The notes: generated by a model not told the origin, from the sequence alone. A stretch of 64,000 nucleotides of DNA from Pseudomonas sp. WJP1 (GCF_028471945.1 NZ_CP110128.1:5297001-5361000); one strand, 5' to 3'. Shown: positions 45,138 to 53,992, counted from the first letter of the stretch. Made by a program: numbers and translations.

Positions 45138-46481
45138 ATGCTGACCTGTTCCGTACATCCGCTGCCCTATCGCGCCAACCCTGCCGACTACTTCGCGGCC
45201 ATTCGTCATGCCCCTGGTGCCGTGCTGCTCGACAGCGGCCGCCCCAGTGCCGAACGCGGGCGCTTTGACCTGCTCAGCGCCTGGCCGCTGGAACAACTGG
45301 CGGTAGCGCCTGACGAACGTGGCAGCGATTTCCTGCAACGCCTTCGGGATAATCTGACGCGACTGGGCGAAGCATCGCTGCCCGCACCTTATGAGTTGCC
45401 GTTCGCCGGCGGCTTGATTGGTTACCTGAGCTACGACTTCGGACGCCACCTGGAAAACCTGCCGAGCCAGGCCCGGGATGACCTGCAGTTGCCGGACGCG
45501 CGTTTCGGCCTGTACGACTGGGCGCTGATCAGCGATCACCACCAGGCCACCAGCCAATTGGTGTTTCACCCGACGCTGGCCGACAGCGAGCGCCAGCGCC
45601 TGATCCAGCTGTTCAGCCAGCCCGCCGCTGAAGCGCTCGAGCCGTTCAAGCTGCAAGCGCCGATGAATGCCGACCTGAACGCTGACCAGTATCGCGAGGC
45701 GATCGAGCGCATTCAGCAATACATCCAGGCTGGTGACTGCTACCAGGTCAACTTCGCCCAACGCTTCCGCGCGCCCTGCCAGGGTGATCCATGGACGGCG
45801 TACTGCGCGTTGCGATTGGCGTGCCCAACACCGTTTTCCGGTTTCCAGAGCCTGCCCGACGGTGGCGCGGTGCTGAGCCTGTCACCGGAACGCTTCGTCA
45901 AAGTCAGCGAGCGTCATGTGGAAACCCGCCCGATCAAAGGCACGCGCCCACGCGGCCTTACCGCTGCCGAGGACGCGGCAAACGCCGCCGAACTGCTGGC
46001 CAGCCCCAAGGACCGCGCAGAAAACCTGATGATCGTCGACCTGCTGCGCAACGACCTCGGTCGCACCTGCCGCACCGGTTCGGTTCGTGTGCCTGAGTTG
46101 TTCAGCCTGGAAAGCTACCCGAATGTGCATCACCTGGTGAGCAGCGTGACCGGCGAACTGGCGGATGATCGGGATGCGCTGGACCTGATCGCCGGCAGCT
46201 TCCCGGGTGGCTCGATTACCGGCGCGCCGAAAATTCGCTCGATGCAGATCATCGACGAGCTGGAGCCCACGCGACGCGGCCTGTATTGCGGTTCACTGTT
46301 GTACCTGGACGTGCGCGGCGAGATGGACAGCTCCATCGCCATCCGCAGCCTGCTGGTCAAGGATGGGCAGGTGTGTTGCTGGGGCGGTGGCGGGATCGTC
46401 GCCGATTCGGAGTGGCAGGCCGAGTATCAGGAGTCGATCACCAAGGTGAAGGTGCTGCTCGATACCCTGCAAAACCTCTAA
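45138..46481 (+). CDS. pabB: Aminodeoxychorismate synthase component I
   Basis: This enzyme makes 4-amino-4-deoxychorismate from chorismate and ammonia for folate synthesis. The 447-residue product has the chorismate-binding core GDCYQVNFAQRFRAP, ETRPIKGTRPRG and FPGGSITGAPKIRSMQIIDE. The lysine in PIKGT, where anthranilate synthase has alanine, separates PabB from TrpE. Start MLTCSVHPLPYRANPADYFA. It is convergent with thrH across a REP pair. Confidence 0.95.
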   Translation: MLTCSVHPLPYRANPADYFAAIRHAPGAVLLDSGRPSAERGRFDLLSAWPLEQLAVAPDERGSDFLQRLRDNLTRLGEASLPAPYELPFAGGLIGYLSYDFGRHLENLPSQARDDLQLPDARFGLYDWALISDHHQATSQLVFHPTLADSERQRLIQLFSQPAAEALEPFKLQAPMNADLNADQYREAIERIQQYIQAGDCYQVNFAQRFRAPCQGDPWTAYCALRLACPTPFSGFQSLPDGGAVLSLSPERFVKVSERHVETRPIKGTRPRGLTAAEDAANAAELLASPKDRAENLMIVDLLRNDLGRTCRTGSVRVPELFSLESYPNVHHLVSSVTGELADDRDALDLIAGSFPGGSITGAPKIRSMQIIDELEPTRRGLYCGSLLYLDVRGEMDSSIAIRSLLVKDGQVCCWGGGGIVADSEWQAEYQESITKVKVLLDTLQNL

Positions 46482-46485
46482 AAGC

Positions 46486-46551
46486 TTCGCGGGCAAGCCT
46501 CGCTCCTACAGGTGATCACCGTTCCTGTAGGAGCGAGGCTTGCCCGCGAAG
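46486..46551. repeat. REP doublet between pabB and thrH
   Basis: CTTCGCGGGCAAGCCTCGCT and the inverse AGCGAGGCTTGCCCGCGAAG lie at a convergent junction. They are nearly identical in layout to the doublet at 44944-45009, so the two doublets flank pabB. Confidence 0.85.
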
Positions 46552-46567
46552 GCGTCCTCGAAAACGA

Positions 46568-47185
46568 CTACAAACTCAACGCCCGATTCGAAGCCTTGAT
46601 GAATTCCTGCTTCAACTCTTCAAACGTATGCACCGCCGGGAACTGCGGGAACTCGGCGATCACGTTGTCCGGCGCATGGAACAGAATCCCCGCATCCGCC
46701 TCGCCCAGCATGGTGGTGTCGTTGTAGGAATCCCCTGCGGCGATCACCCGGTAGTACAGACTCTTGAAGGCCAGCACCGACTGACGCTTCGGATCTTTCT
46801 GACGCAACTGATAGCCGGTCACCCGACCGGTATCGTCAGTAACCAGACGATGGCAGAGCAAGGTCGGGAAGCCCAATTGACGCATCAGCGGCTGGGAAAA
46901 CTCGTAGAAGGTGTCCGACAGAATCACCACCTGGAAGCGCTCGCGCAGCCAATCGACGAACTCGACGGCACCGTCCAGCGGCTTGAGCGTGGCGATCACT
47001 TCCTGGATGTCGGCGAGCTTCAGGCCGTGCTCGTCGAGAATCCGCAAGCGCTGCTTCATCAGCACGTCATAGTCGGGAATGTCCCGGGTGGTGGCCCTGA
47101 GGGATTCGATCCCGGTTTTTTCGGCGAACGCGATCCAGATTTCCGGGACCAGCACACCTTCAAGATCCAGACAGGCAATTTCCAC
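46568..47185 (-). CDS. thrH: Phosphoserine phosphatase / homoserine phosphotransferase ThrH
   Basis: This 205-residue HAD-superfamily enzyme hydrolyses phosphoserine and can pass the phosphate to homoserine. The start is a GTG (VEIACLDLEGVLVPEIW), chosen because the length and N-terminus then match characterised ThrH exactly and GGGAGTG precedes it. No ATG is available near. HAD motifs: DLEGVL (an unusual E for the second Asp), SDTFYEFSQPL and AAGDSYNDTTML. Upstream it is divergent from cysH. Confidence 0.94.
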   Translation of the reverse strand: MEIACLDLEGVLVPEIWIAFAEKTGIESLRATTRDIPDYDVLMKQRLRILDEHGLKLADIQEVIATLKPLDGAVEFVDWLRERFQVVILSDTFYEFSQPLMRQLGFPTLLCHRLVTDDTGRVTGYQLRQKDPKRQSVLAFKSLYYRVIAAGDSYNDTTMLGEADAGILFHAPDNVIAEFPQFPAVHTFEELKQEFIKASNRALSL

Positions 47186-47348
47186 AAGACACTCCCATTG
47201 GTATTGTTTATTGAGTCGAGCGAGCCCGAACTCTAGCGACAACTCCCCCACCACGCAACGCACAGGACGCCCCGGCCAGTGCTGCTTTTTGTTAACATCG
47301 GCCCCATATAGAGCGCCCAGCGCCACCGACCTGTAGGAAGCCGCCCTG

Positions 47349-48083
47349 ATGAGCCCAACGTTCGACGTCGTGGAACTCGCCACGACCTATGCCAACAAAT
47401 CCGCCCAGGACATCCTGAAACTCGCTTTTGCCGAGTTCGGCGATGATCTGTGGATATCTTTCAGCGGTGCCGAAGACGTGGTGCTGGTGGACATGGCCTG
47501 GAAGCTGAACAAGAACGTCAAGGTGTTCAGCCTCGACACCGGCCGCTTGCACCCCGAGACCTACCGCTTCATCGATCAGGTGCGCGAGCACTACAAGATC
47601 GATATCGAACTGGTGTCGCCGGACCACACCAAACTCGAACCGTTCGTGAAAGAAAAAGGCCTGTTCAGTTTCTACAAGGACGGTCATGGCGAATGCTGCG
47701 GCATCCGCAAGATCGAACCGCTGCGTCGCAAGCTGTCTGGCGTGAAGGCCTGGGCCACCGGCCAGCGCCGTGACCAGAGCCCGGGCACGCGCAGCGCCGT
47801 GGCGGTGATGGAAATCGACACCGCGTTCTCCACCCCGGAACGCACCCTGTACAAGTTCAACCCGCTGGCACAGATGACCAGCGAAGAGATCTGGGGTTAC
47901 ATCCGCATGCTGGAGCTGCCGTACAACAGCCTGCACGAACGCGGCTTCATCAGTATCGGCTGTGAGCCGTGCACCCGCCCGGTATTGCCGAACCAGCACG
48001 AGCGCGAAGGCCGCTGGTGGTGGGAAGAAGCCACGCAGAAGGAATGCGGGCTGCACGCCGGCAATATCATCAGCAAGTCATAA
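47349..48083 (+). CDS. cysH: Adenylylsulfate (APS/PAPS) reductase
   Basis: This enzyme reduces activated sulfate to sulfite in cysteine synthesis. The 244-residue product has the PAPS-reductase fold ([20 protein letters not shown]). It also has both cysteine pairs of the 4Fe-4S APS-reductase type, [12 protein letters not shown] in the middle and CEPC near the end. It therefore probably uses APS directly rather than PAPS, as known for Pseudomonas. It is a single gene with about 160 bases upstream shared with thrH. Confidence 0.94.
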   Translation: MSPTFDVVELATTYANKSAQDILKLAFAEFGDDLWISFSGAEDVVLVDMAWKLNKNVKVFSLDTGRLHPETYRFIDQVREHYKIDIELVSPDHTKLEPFVKEKGLFSFYKDGHGECCGIRKIEPLRRKLSGVKAWATGQRRDQSPGTRSAVAVMEIDTAFSTPERTLYKFNPLAQMTSEEIWGYIRMLELPYNSLHERGFISIGCEPCTRPVLPNQHEREGRWWWEEATQKECGLHAGNIISKS

Positions 48084-48539
48084 CAGCGCCCCTACAGAAA
48101 ATATGTACACACAACTGTCACCATCGGTGCCATTTGTGTGTGCACTTTTTGTTTCTCCGCCCCAAAAAGTTACATTCCCCCGCTTGAAACGCCCCGCCAC
48201 ACCCCTTTGAAAAACCACCCGTAAAAATAAATAACTGCTCGATCGGTCAGCTTATATCGCCCGTTTTTCAGCGGTTTGCCGCCCATTGATAACAAAACGA
48301 AATCAGCCGCACATTCCATATATTCAGGACTGGCACGCATCTCGCTTAAGTGCATACATGTTTTGTATACAATCAATCCAAAACATACACACTCAGATCC
48401 GCAAGCCTGAAGCGCCCTATCCCGTACAGGCTGCAGATGCCCCGTAACCAATGATATTCGCTACCCCGCGACGAAGATTTGTCGAGCTATTGCGCTCATG
48501 CACAGTCATCGCGGCGTCGAGCATCAGGAGCCTGCCGGA
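48084..48539. other. Long intergenic region upstream of the NCS1 transporter
   Basis: About 455 bases contain no convincing gene. The part 48180-48380 is more A/T-rich than its surroundings. It contains the palindrome TTGTATACAA described separately. No intrinsic terminator for cysH was found. The last 60 bases carry AGGAGCC as ribosome binding site for the transporter. Short open frames here lack ribosome binding sites and were not called. Confidence 0.5.
48363..48372. promoter_or_regulatory. Perfect palindrome TTGTATACAA, candidate GntR operator
   Basis: This ten-base perfect inverted repeat lies 170 bases before the transporter start and resembles the TTGTACACAA box beside the purine-locus GntR gene at 6937-6948. 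AACATACACAC-like partial copies lie just downstream. Confidence 0.45.
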
Positions 48540-50075
48540 ATGCGTACAAGTCTTTCCAATAACAATATCGCGCTGGATCTACCCTCCTCCCCCCAGACTG
48601 CGTTTGATCAAACGCTGCAACCCCCTGTCGTGCTCAGTCCCCGCCTCCACAACAAAGACCTGGCGCCGACCAAGGCCGAAGGCAGGCGCTGGGGTCGCTA
48701 CAGCATCTTCGCGTTGTGGACCAACGATGTGCACAACATCGCCAACTACTCGTTTGCCATCGGCCTTTACGCCCTGGGCCTGGGCGGCTGGCAGATTCTC
48801 CTGTCCCTGGGCATCGGCGCGGCGCTGGTGTACTGCTTCATGAACCTGTCGGGCTACATGGGCCAGAAGACCGGTGTGCCGTTTCCGGTCATCAGCCGGA
48901 TCAGTTTCGGCATCCACGGCGCGCAGATTCCTGCCTTGATCCGCGCCGTGATCGCCATCGCCTGGTTCGGCATCCAGACGTACCTGGCCTCGGTCGTGTT
49001 CCGCGTCTTGCTGACCGCCATCCACCCCGGATTCGCCGAGTACGACCAGGATTCGATCCTCGGCCTGTCGAGCCTGGGCTGGGTGTGTTTCGTGGCGATT
49101 TGGCTGGTGCAGCTGGCGATCCTTGCCTACGGCATGGAAATGGTACGGCGCTACGAAGCCTTTGCCGGACCGGTGATCCTGCTGACCGTCGCTGCCCTCG
49201 CCGCGTGGATGTACTTCCAGGCCAATGCAACCATCGCCTGGTCGATCCGCGAGCCGCTGAGCGGTGGCGAGATGTGGCGCAACATTTTTGCCGGCGGTGC
49301 GTTGTGGCTGGCGATCTACGGCACGCTGATCCTCAATTTCTGCGACTTCGCCCGCTCGTCGCCGTGCCGCAAGACCATCAAGGTCGGAAACTTCTGGGGC
49401 CTGCCGGTGAACATCCTGGTATTCGCTGCCATTACCGTTCTGCTGTGTGGCGCGCAATTCCAGATCAATGGCCACATCATTGAAAGCCCTACCGAGATCA
49501 TCGCCTCGATCCCCAATACCTTCTTTCTGGTCCTGGGTTGCCTGGCGTTCCTGATCGTCACCGTGGCGGTCAACATCATGGCCAACTTCGTCGCCCCGGC
49601 CTTTGTCCTCAGCAACCTGGCGCCCAAATACCTGACGTTCCGTCGTGCCGGGCTGATCAGCGCGACCATCGCCGTGCTGATCCTGCCGTGGAACCTATAC
49701 AACAGCCCGCTGGTGATCGTCTACTTCCTCTCCGGCCTTGGCGCCCTGCTCGGCCCGCTGTATGGCGTGATCATGGTCGACTACTGGCTCGTACGAAAAG
49801 GCCAGGTCAACGTGCCGCAGTTGTACAGCGAAGACCCGAACGGCGCCTACTACTACAGCCGCGGGGTCAACCTGCGCGCCGTGGCGGTCTTCATTCCTGC
49901 GGCACTGATCGCCATCGTCCTGGCGCTGGTACCGGGTTTCCACCTGGTGTCGCCGTTCTCCTGGCTGATCGGTGCCGGGATTGCCGGAATGCTCTACCTG
50001 ATCATCGCCAAGCGCCAACCTCACTACGCCGACGTCAGCGGTGAAGCCATCGCCGTGGACAACGTCAGCCATTGA
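48540..50075 (+). CDS. NCS1-family nucleobase/hydantoin/allantoin:cation symporter
   Basis: This 511-residue inner-membrane carrier has about 12 TM helices. The NCS1 N-terminal signature is present (NKDLAPTKAEGRRWGRYSIF, LWTNDVHNIANYSFAIG), as are VPFPVISRISFGIHGAQIPA and the acidic substrate-site region NFCDFARSSPCRKTI. Start MRTSLSNNNIALDLPSSPQT follows AGGAGCC. An in-frame ATG 14 codons earlier is possible. NCS1 members import uracil, allantoin, hydantoins or cytosine. The racemase gene 56 bases downstream points to allantoin or a hydantoin (inference). Confidence 0.9.
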   Translation: MRTSLSNNNIALDLPSSPQTAFDQTLQPPVVLSPRLHNKDLAPTKAEGRRWGRYSIFALWTNDVHNIANYSFAIGLYALGLGGWQILLSLGIGAALVYCFMNLSGYMGQKTGVPFPVISRISFGIHGAQIPALIRAVIAIAWFGIQTYLASVVFRVLLTAIHPGFAEYDQDSILGLSSLGWVCFVAIWLVQLAILAYGMEMVRRYEAFAGPVILLTVAALAAWMYFQANATIAWSIREPLSGGEMWRNIFAGGALWLAIYGTLILNFCDFARSSPCRKTIKVGNFWGLPVNILVFAAITVLLCGAQFQINGHIIESPTEIIASIPNTFFLVLGCLAFLIVTVAVNIMANFVAPAFVLSNLAPKYLTFRRAGLISATIAVLILPWNLYNSPLVIVYFLSGLGALLGPLYGVIMVDYWLVRKGQVNVPQLYSEDPNGAYYYSRGVNLRAVAVFIPAALIAIVLALVPGFHLVSPFSWLIGAGIAGMLYLIIAKRQPHYADVSGEAIAVDNVSH

Positions 50076-50131
50076 CTCCATCGCGGCCCGGCAGTGTCGG
50101 GCCGCTGAACCACCCGCTATAAGGAATTCCC

Positions 50132-50860
50132 ATGCGTATTCTCGTGGTCAACGTCAACACCACCGAATCCATCACCCAGGCCATCGCCCGCTCGGCCCAG
50201 GCCGTGGCCGCGCCCGGCACGGAAATCGTTGGCCTGACGCCCTACTTCGGCGCCGACTCGGTCGAAGGCAACTTCGAAAGCTACCTGGCCGCCATTGCGG
50301 TGATGGATCGGGTCATGGCCTACGACCAGCCCTTCGATGCGGTGATCCAGGCCGGCTACGGCGAACACGGCCGTGAAGGCCTGCAGGAATTGCTCAACGT
50401 ACCGGTGGTCGACATCACCGACGCGGCAGCGAGCACCGCGATGTTTCTCGGCCATGCCTACTCGGTCGTCACCACCCTGGACCGTACCGTTCCGCTGATC
50501 GAAGATCGCCTGAAACTGTCCGGGCTCTGGGACCGTTGTGCCTCGGTACGAGCCAGCGGCTTGGCGGTGCTGGAACTGGAACACGAGCCGCAACGCGCGC
50601 TCGAGGCCATCGTGCATCAGGCTGAACTGGCGGTGACCCAGGACAAGGCCGAGGTGATTTGCCTGGGTTGCGGCGGCATGGCGGGGCTGGATGAGCAGAT
50701 TCGCCTGCGCACCGGCGTACCTGTAATCGATGGTGTGACGGCGGCGGTGACTATCGCCGAATCGTTGGTGCGGTTGGGGTTGTCGACGTCCAAGGTGCGG
50801 ACTTATGCGACACCGCGGCCGAAGCACATTATTGGCTGGCCGGGGCGGTTTGGCAGGTAG
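50132..50860 (+). CDS. Allantoin/hydantoin racemase (Asp/Glu racemase superfamily)
   Basis: This 242-residue protein begins MRILVVNVNTTESITQAIAR. The C-terminal catalytic cysteine is present (CLGCGGMAG, C180), but the N-terminal one found in hydantoin racemases (VIACF context) is replaced by glycine at residue 75 (VIQAGYGEHG). Allantoin racemases would supply the S-enantiomer to allantoinase; a P. fluorescens enzyme of this type has been studied. The gene forms an operon with the NCS1 transporter. No allantoinase is present in the window. Confidence 0.85.
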   Translation: MRILVVNVNTTESITQAIARSAQAVAAPGTEIVGLTPYFGADSVEGNFESYLAAIAVMDRVMAYDQPFDAVIQAGYGEHGREGLQELLNVPVVDITDAAASTAMFLGHAYSVVTTLDRTVPLIEDRLKLSGLWDRCASVRASGLAVLELEHEPQRALEAIVHQAELAVTQDKAEVICLGCGGMAGLDEQIRLRTGVPVIDGVTAAVTIAESLVRLGLSTSKVRTYATPRPKHIIGWPGRFGR

Positions 50861-50875
50861 ACCGAGTTATCGTTC

Positions 50876-50950
50876 ATCGCGAGCAGGCTCACTCCTACAG
50901 GGGATCTGTGTCGTTCACAAATCCCTTGTAGGAGTGAGCCTGCTCGCGAT
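50876..50950. repeat. REP doublet between racemase and LysR genes
   Basis: ATCGCGAGCAGGCTCACTCC and the inverse GGAGTGAGCCTGCTCGCGAT lie between convergent genes. This is the same GAGTGAGCC variant as at 3627-3692. Confidence 0.85.
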
Positions 50951-50976
50951 GGCAACACCTCGGTTTCAAGCCTGAC

Positions 50977-51900
50977 TCAAACGGCACTGAACCTCTGCCC
51001 CAACCCCTGCCCGGCAAACTGCTCGATAATGAAATCCACAAACGCCCGGGTCTTGCCCGGCAGCAGCTTGTGCTCGGCGTAATAGATGGAAATATTGCCA
51101 TCGTCGACATACCAGTCCGGCAGCACCCGCTCCAACGTCCCTGCCTCCAGATAACCCACGGCAAACGGCATGCTCACCAGCGCAATGCCTAAACCCTGTA
51201 CTGCCGTGGCACAGGCCGCCTCCGAATCGCTCATGGTCATCCGCGCCTTGAGCGTCAGCGGGCTGTGTTGCCGGGTGCGGCTGGTCAATTGCCAGGAACG
51301 CACGCGGCCGGTCTGGGGCGAGCGAATGAGGATGCCGTCGTGACGCTTGAGATCATCGGGTTCAAGGATCGCTTCGTGCGCCGCCAGGTAACCGGCCGAG
51401 GCCACCAACACGCGATGGGCCGGGGTCAGCTTGCGCGCCACCACCCCTTGGGGCAGCTCGAAGCCGCCACCAATCGCGGCGTCGAAACCCTGGGCGATCA
51501 GGTCGACCTGGCGGTTATCGAAATGCCAGTCCGGGTTGATCGCCGGAAAGCGCCGCAAAAACTCCCCCAGCAGCGGCACGATGTACAAACGCCCGAACAC
51601 GGTACCCATGCTCACCTTCAATGTGCCCGCTGGACGCCCCTCGGCGCTGGCGAGATTGGCCACGGCATTCTGGATCGTGTGCAGGCTGGCACTGACTTCG
51701 CTTAAAAACAGCTGCCCGGCTTCGGTCAGCGTCAGGCTGCGGGTGCTGCGCTGAAACAACCGTACCCCCAGCCGAGCTTCCAGCTTGGCTACGCTCTTGC
51801 CCACGGCCGCCGGCGTCAGGCTCAAGCGTCGCGCGGCCTCGGCAAAGCTGCCGACCTCGGCACTGCGTACAAAGCATTCGATACTACTGAAGGTTTCCAT
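50977..51900 (-). CDS. LysR-family transcriptional regulator
   Basis: This 307-residue regulator begins METFSSIECFVRSAEVGSFA. An ATG three codons earlier (51909) is possible but lies closer to the palindrome. The N-terminal winged helix (AEAARRLSLTPAAVGKSVAK, RSTRSLTLTEAG) is followed by a LysR substrate-binding domain (GTLKVSMGTVFGRLYIVPLL). It is divergent from an SDR oxidoreductase gene, the classical arrangement for a LysR regulator and its target. The effector is unknown. Confidence 0.92.
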   Translation of the reverse strand: METFSSIECFVRSAEVGSFAEAARRLSLTPAAVGKSVAKLEARLGVRLFQRSTRSLTLTEAGQLFLSEVSASLHTIQNAVANLASAEGRPAGTLKVSMGTVFGRLYIVPLLGEFLRRFPAINPDWHFDNRQVDLIAQGFDAAIGGGFELPQGVVARKLTPAHRVLVASAGYLAAHEAILEPDDLKRHDGILIRSPQTGRVRSWQLTSRTRQHSPLTLKARMTMSDSEAACATAVQGLGIALVSMPFAVGYLEAGTLERVLPDWYVDDGNISIYYAEHKLLPGKTRAFVDFIIEQFAGQGLGQRFSAV

Positions 51901-51911
51901 AGGCGCCATTA

Positions 51912-51926
51912 TAAACCGTTGGTTTA
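51912..51926. promoter_or_regulatory. Candidate LysR-type operator TAAACC-GTT-GGTTTA
   Basis: This perfect inverted repeat with 6-bp arms lies immediately upstream of the LysR start codon, in the spacer shared with the divergent SDR gene. Its position suits autoregulation and control of the SDR promoter. Confidence 0.5.
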
Positions 51927-52025
51927 CACAGACTATCGCAATTGCCGTCTACACAGCGTGTAATCCTGAATCGATACTAGGCTCCATCAACCGGGACATC
52001 TCGCCTCGGGACTTTGGAGATCGAT

Positions 52026-52772
52026 ATGACTACTCAGAACCTCAGCGGCAAAGTGGCTTTGATCCAGGGCGGTTCCCGCGGCATCGGCGCTGCCATCGTC
52101 AAACGCCTGGCCGCTGAAGGCGCGACAGTCGCCTTTACCTACGTCAGCTCCACGGCCAAGGCCGAAGAATTGCAAAACAGCATCACCCAGGGCGGCGGCA
52201 AAGCCCTGGCCATCAAGGCTGACAGCGCTGACGCCGAGGCCATTCGCGCCGCCGTAACGACCACCGTAGAAGCGTTAGGCCAGCTGGATATCCTGGTCAA
52301 TAACGCAGGCGTGCTGGCCGTTGCACCGTTGGAAGATTTCAAACTCGAAGACTTCGACCAGACCCTGGCGATCAACGTACGCAGCGTGTTCATCGCCACC
52401 CAGGCTGCCGCCAGGCACATGACCGAAGGGGGTCGAATCATCAATATCGGCAGCACCAATGCCGACCGCATGCCCTTTGCCGGTGGTGGCCCGTACGCCA
52501 TGAGCAAAGCGGCGCTGGTTGGCCTGACCAAGGGTCTGGCCCGCGACCTCGGCCCCAAAGGCATCACCATCAACAATGTGCAGCCGGGCCCGGTCGATAC
52601 CGACATGAACCCGGCCCACGGCGACTTCGCCGACAGCCTGATTCCGTTGATGGCAGTGGGGCGTTACGGCAAAGCCGAAGAGATCGCCAGTTTCGTCGCG
52701 TACCTGGTCGGCCCCGAAGCCGGCTACATCACCGGCGCGAGCCTGACCATCGACGGTGGTTTCGGCGCCTGA
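52026..52772 (+). CDS. SDR-family NAD(P)-dependent oxidoreductase
   Basis: This 248-residue classical short-chain dehydrogenase/reductase begins MTTQNLSGKVALIQGGSRGI, with GGAGATCG before the ATG. The cofactor loop is QGGSRGIGAAI. The catalytic residues appear in INIGSTNADRM (Ser) and YAMSKAALVG (Tyr, Lys), and PGPVDTDMNPA follows. Substrate unknown. It resembles 3-oxoacyl-ACP reductase-like SDRs induced by LysR regulators. Confidence 0.9.
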   Translation: MTTQNLSGKVALIQGGSRGIGAAIVKRLAAEGATVAFTYVSSTAKAEELQNSITQGGGKALAIKADSADAEAIRAAVTTTVEALGQLDILVNNAGVLAVAPLEDFKLEDFDQTLAINVRSVFIATQAAARHMTEGGRIINIGSTNADRMPFAGGGPYAMSKAALVGLTKGLARDLGPKGITINNVQPGPVDTDMNPAHGDFADSLIPLMAVGRYGKAEEIASFVAYLVGPEAGYITGASLTIDGGFGA

Positions 52773-52788
52773 TGCAGGTGACTCACCG

Positions 52789-52813
52789 TGGGGGCGAGCA
52801 AGCTCGCTCCCGC
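52789..52813. repeat. Single degenerate REP / hairpin between SDR and HAD genes
   Basis: GGGGGCGAGCAAGCTCGCTCCC is one REP-like palindrome rather than a doublet, between convergent genes. A short T run follows on the plus strand, so it may terminate the SDR transcript. Confidence 0.55.
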
Positions 52814-52824
52814 AGTTTTGATCG

Positions 52825-53520
52825 TCAGGCCCAATCGAGCGCCGGCAAGCCACAGGCACTCGGTACGAACGCCTTCAGCGTACGAAGAATGCCATCGGCG
52901 TGTGCGTACTTTTCGTCCGCCATCGCCGCATCCGGAATCGCAATCGCCGTCATCCCCGCCGCCTTGGCCGCCGTGACACCGAACGGCGAATCCTCGAACA
53001 CCAGGCAATCCTGCGGCTCGACACCCAGGCGTCGCGCCGCCGTCAGGAAGATATCCGGCGCCGGCTTGGCCGCGCCGACCTCCGGGTCATCGGCCGTGAC
53101 GATGAAATCGAACAAGGCGAACCAGTCGCGATGCAAGGTGGTTTTCTGGCCGAATGACTGGCTCGAGGAACTGGTCCCCACCGCAATGGGAATGTTGTGT
53201 GCCTTCAAGTGCCGGACCAGCTGTTCCGCACCCGGCATTGCCTGCGCCTCAGGAAAACGCTCGCGCATCAGCGGCTCGCGAATCACCAGGAACTCTTCGG
53301 CGCTGATCGGCAAGTCCAGCGCCTGCACCACATAACGCGCCAGGTCACCTGCACCACGGCCGATGATGTTCTGTTTGACGCTCCAGTCGAACGTACGGCC
53401 ATAGCGCGCGGCAATCGTCGCCGTGACTTCGGTGTAAATCCCCTCGGTGTCCAGCAGCAAGCCGTCCATATCGAAAATCACGGCCTTGATGGGGCCGAAC
53501 TCCTTGAGCGGTGAATTCAT
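52825..53520 (-). CDS. HAD-superfamily phosphatase (beta-phosphoglucomutase-like)
   Basis: This 231-residue HAD subfamily IA protein has the catalytic motif FDMDGLLLDTE, motif 2 VGTSSSS, motif 3 lysine in GAAKPAPDIF and motif 4 FEDSPFGVTAA. A helical cap domain lies between motifs 1 and 2. Relatives dephosphorylate sugar phosphates or pseudouridine monophosphate; which one cannot be told. It is convergent with the SDR gene. Confidence 0.9.
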   Translation of the reverse strand: MNSPLKEFGPIKAVIFDMDGLLLDTEGIYTEVTATIAARYGRTFDWSVKQNIIGRGAGDLARYVVQALDLPISAEEFLVIREPLMRERFPEAQAMPGAEQLVRHLKAHNIPIAVGTSSSSQSFGQKTTLHRDWFALFDFIVTADDPEVGAAKPAPDIFLTAARRLGVEPQDCLVFEDSPFGVTAAKAAGMTAIAIPDAAMADEKYAHADGILRTLKAFVPSACGLPALDWA

Positions 53521-53657
53521 CGCATCTGATCCGTTTTCATGGCATCCCAGGCGGCTCAGCGATGGCCGGTCCGTGACAGATTAAAGGTTTCAGCAGCATA
53601 ACGAGCCGCCGTGGCCGAGAGCAACGGGAGCGTGACGCAAAAAGCACCCTACGGGTA

Positions 53658-53885
53658 TCAGCTTGGTTCGCCTGACCCATCTTCCCCGGCAATGTCCGTA
53701 TCGTCCGGATCTGCTTCGACATCCGTGCGCTTGAGGTCATCGTTGGGCACCTGCTCGACACCGGGCTCGTCATCGGGCTCGTCATCGGGCGGCCGCTGAT
53801 CGCGACTCAGGGAGTCGGTCGGCGAAGGCAGGGGGTATTCAGGGGTGTCGTCGATATCATCGGCGACTTTCGGATCAGTGTTCAT
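53658..53885 (-). CDS. Small, very acidic protein of unknown function
   Basis: This 75-residue protein (MNTDPKVADDIDDTPEYPLP) is made mainly of D, E, P and S with an internal repeat (DDEPDDEPGVEQ). It has almost no hydrophobic core, so it is predicted to be intrinsically disordered. GAGAGGTG lies 5 bases before the ATG, which supports translation. It is a single gene between the HAD phosphatase and the glycine-zipper genes. I do not recognise a family with a known role. Confidence 0.7.
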   Translation of the reverse strand: MNTDPKVADDIDDTPEYPLPSPTDSLSRDQRPPDDEPDDEPGVEQVPNDDLKRTDVEADPDDTDIAGEDGSGEPS

Positions 53886-53992
53886 GGGGCACCTCTCAAC
53901 GGACCTGTAAAGGCAGGTCCTGACCGTTGGAGGGAGAGTCGATCGTCAGGTTCGATCAGGGAGACCATCGGCCATGTTGCCGAGCGAATCCG

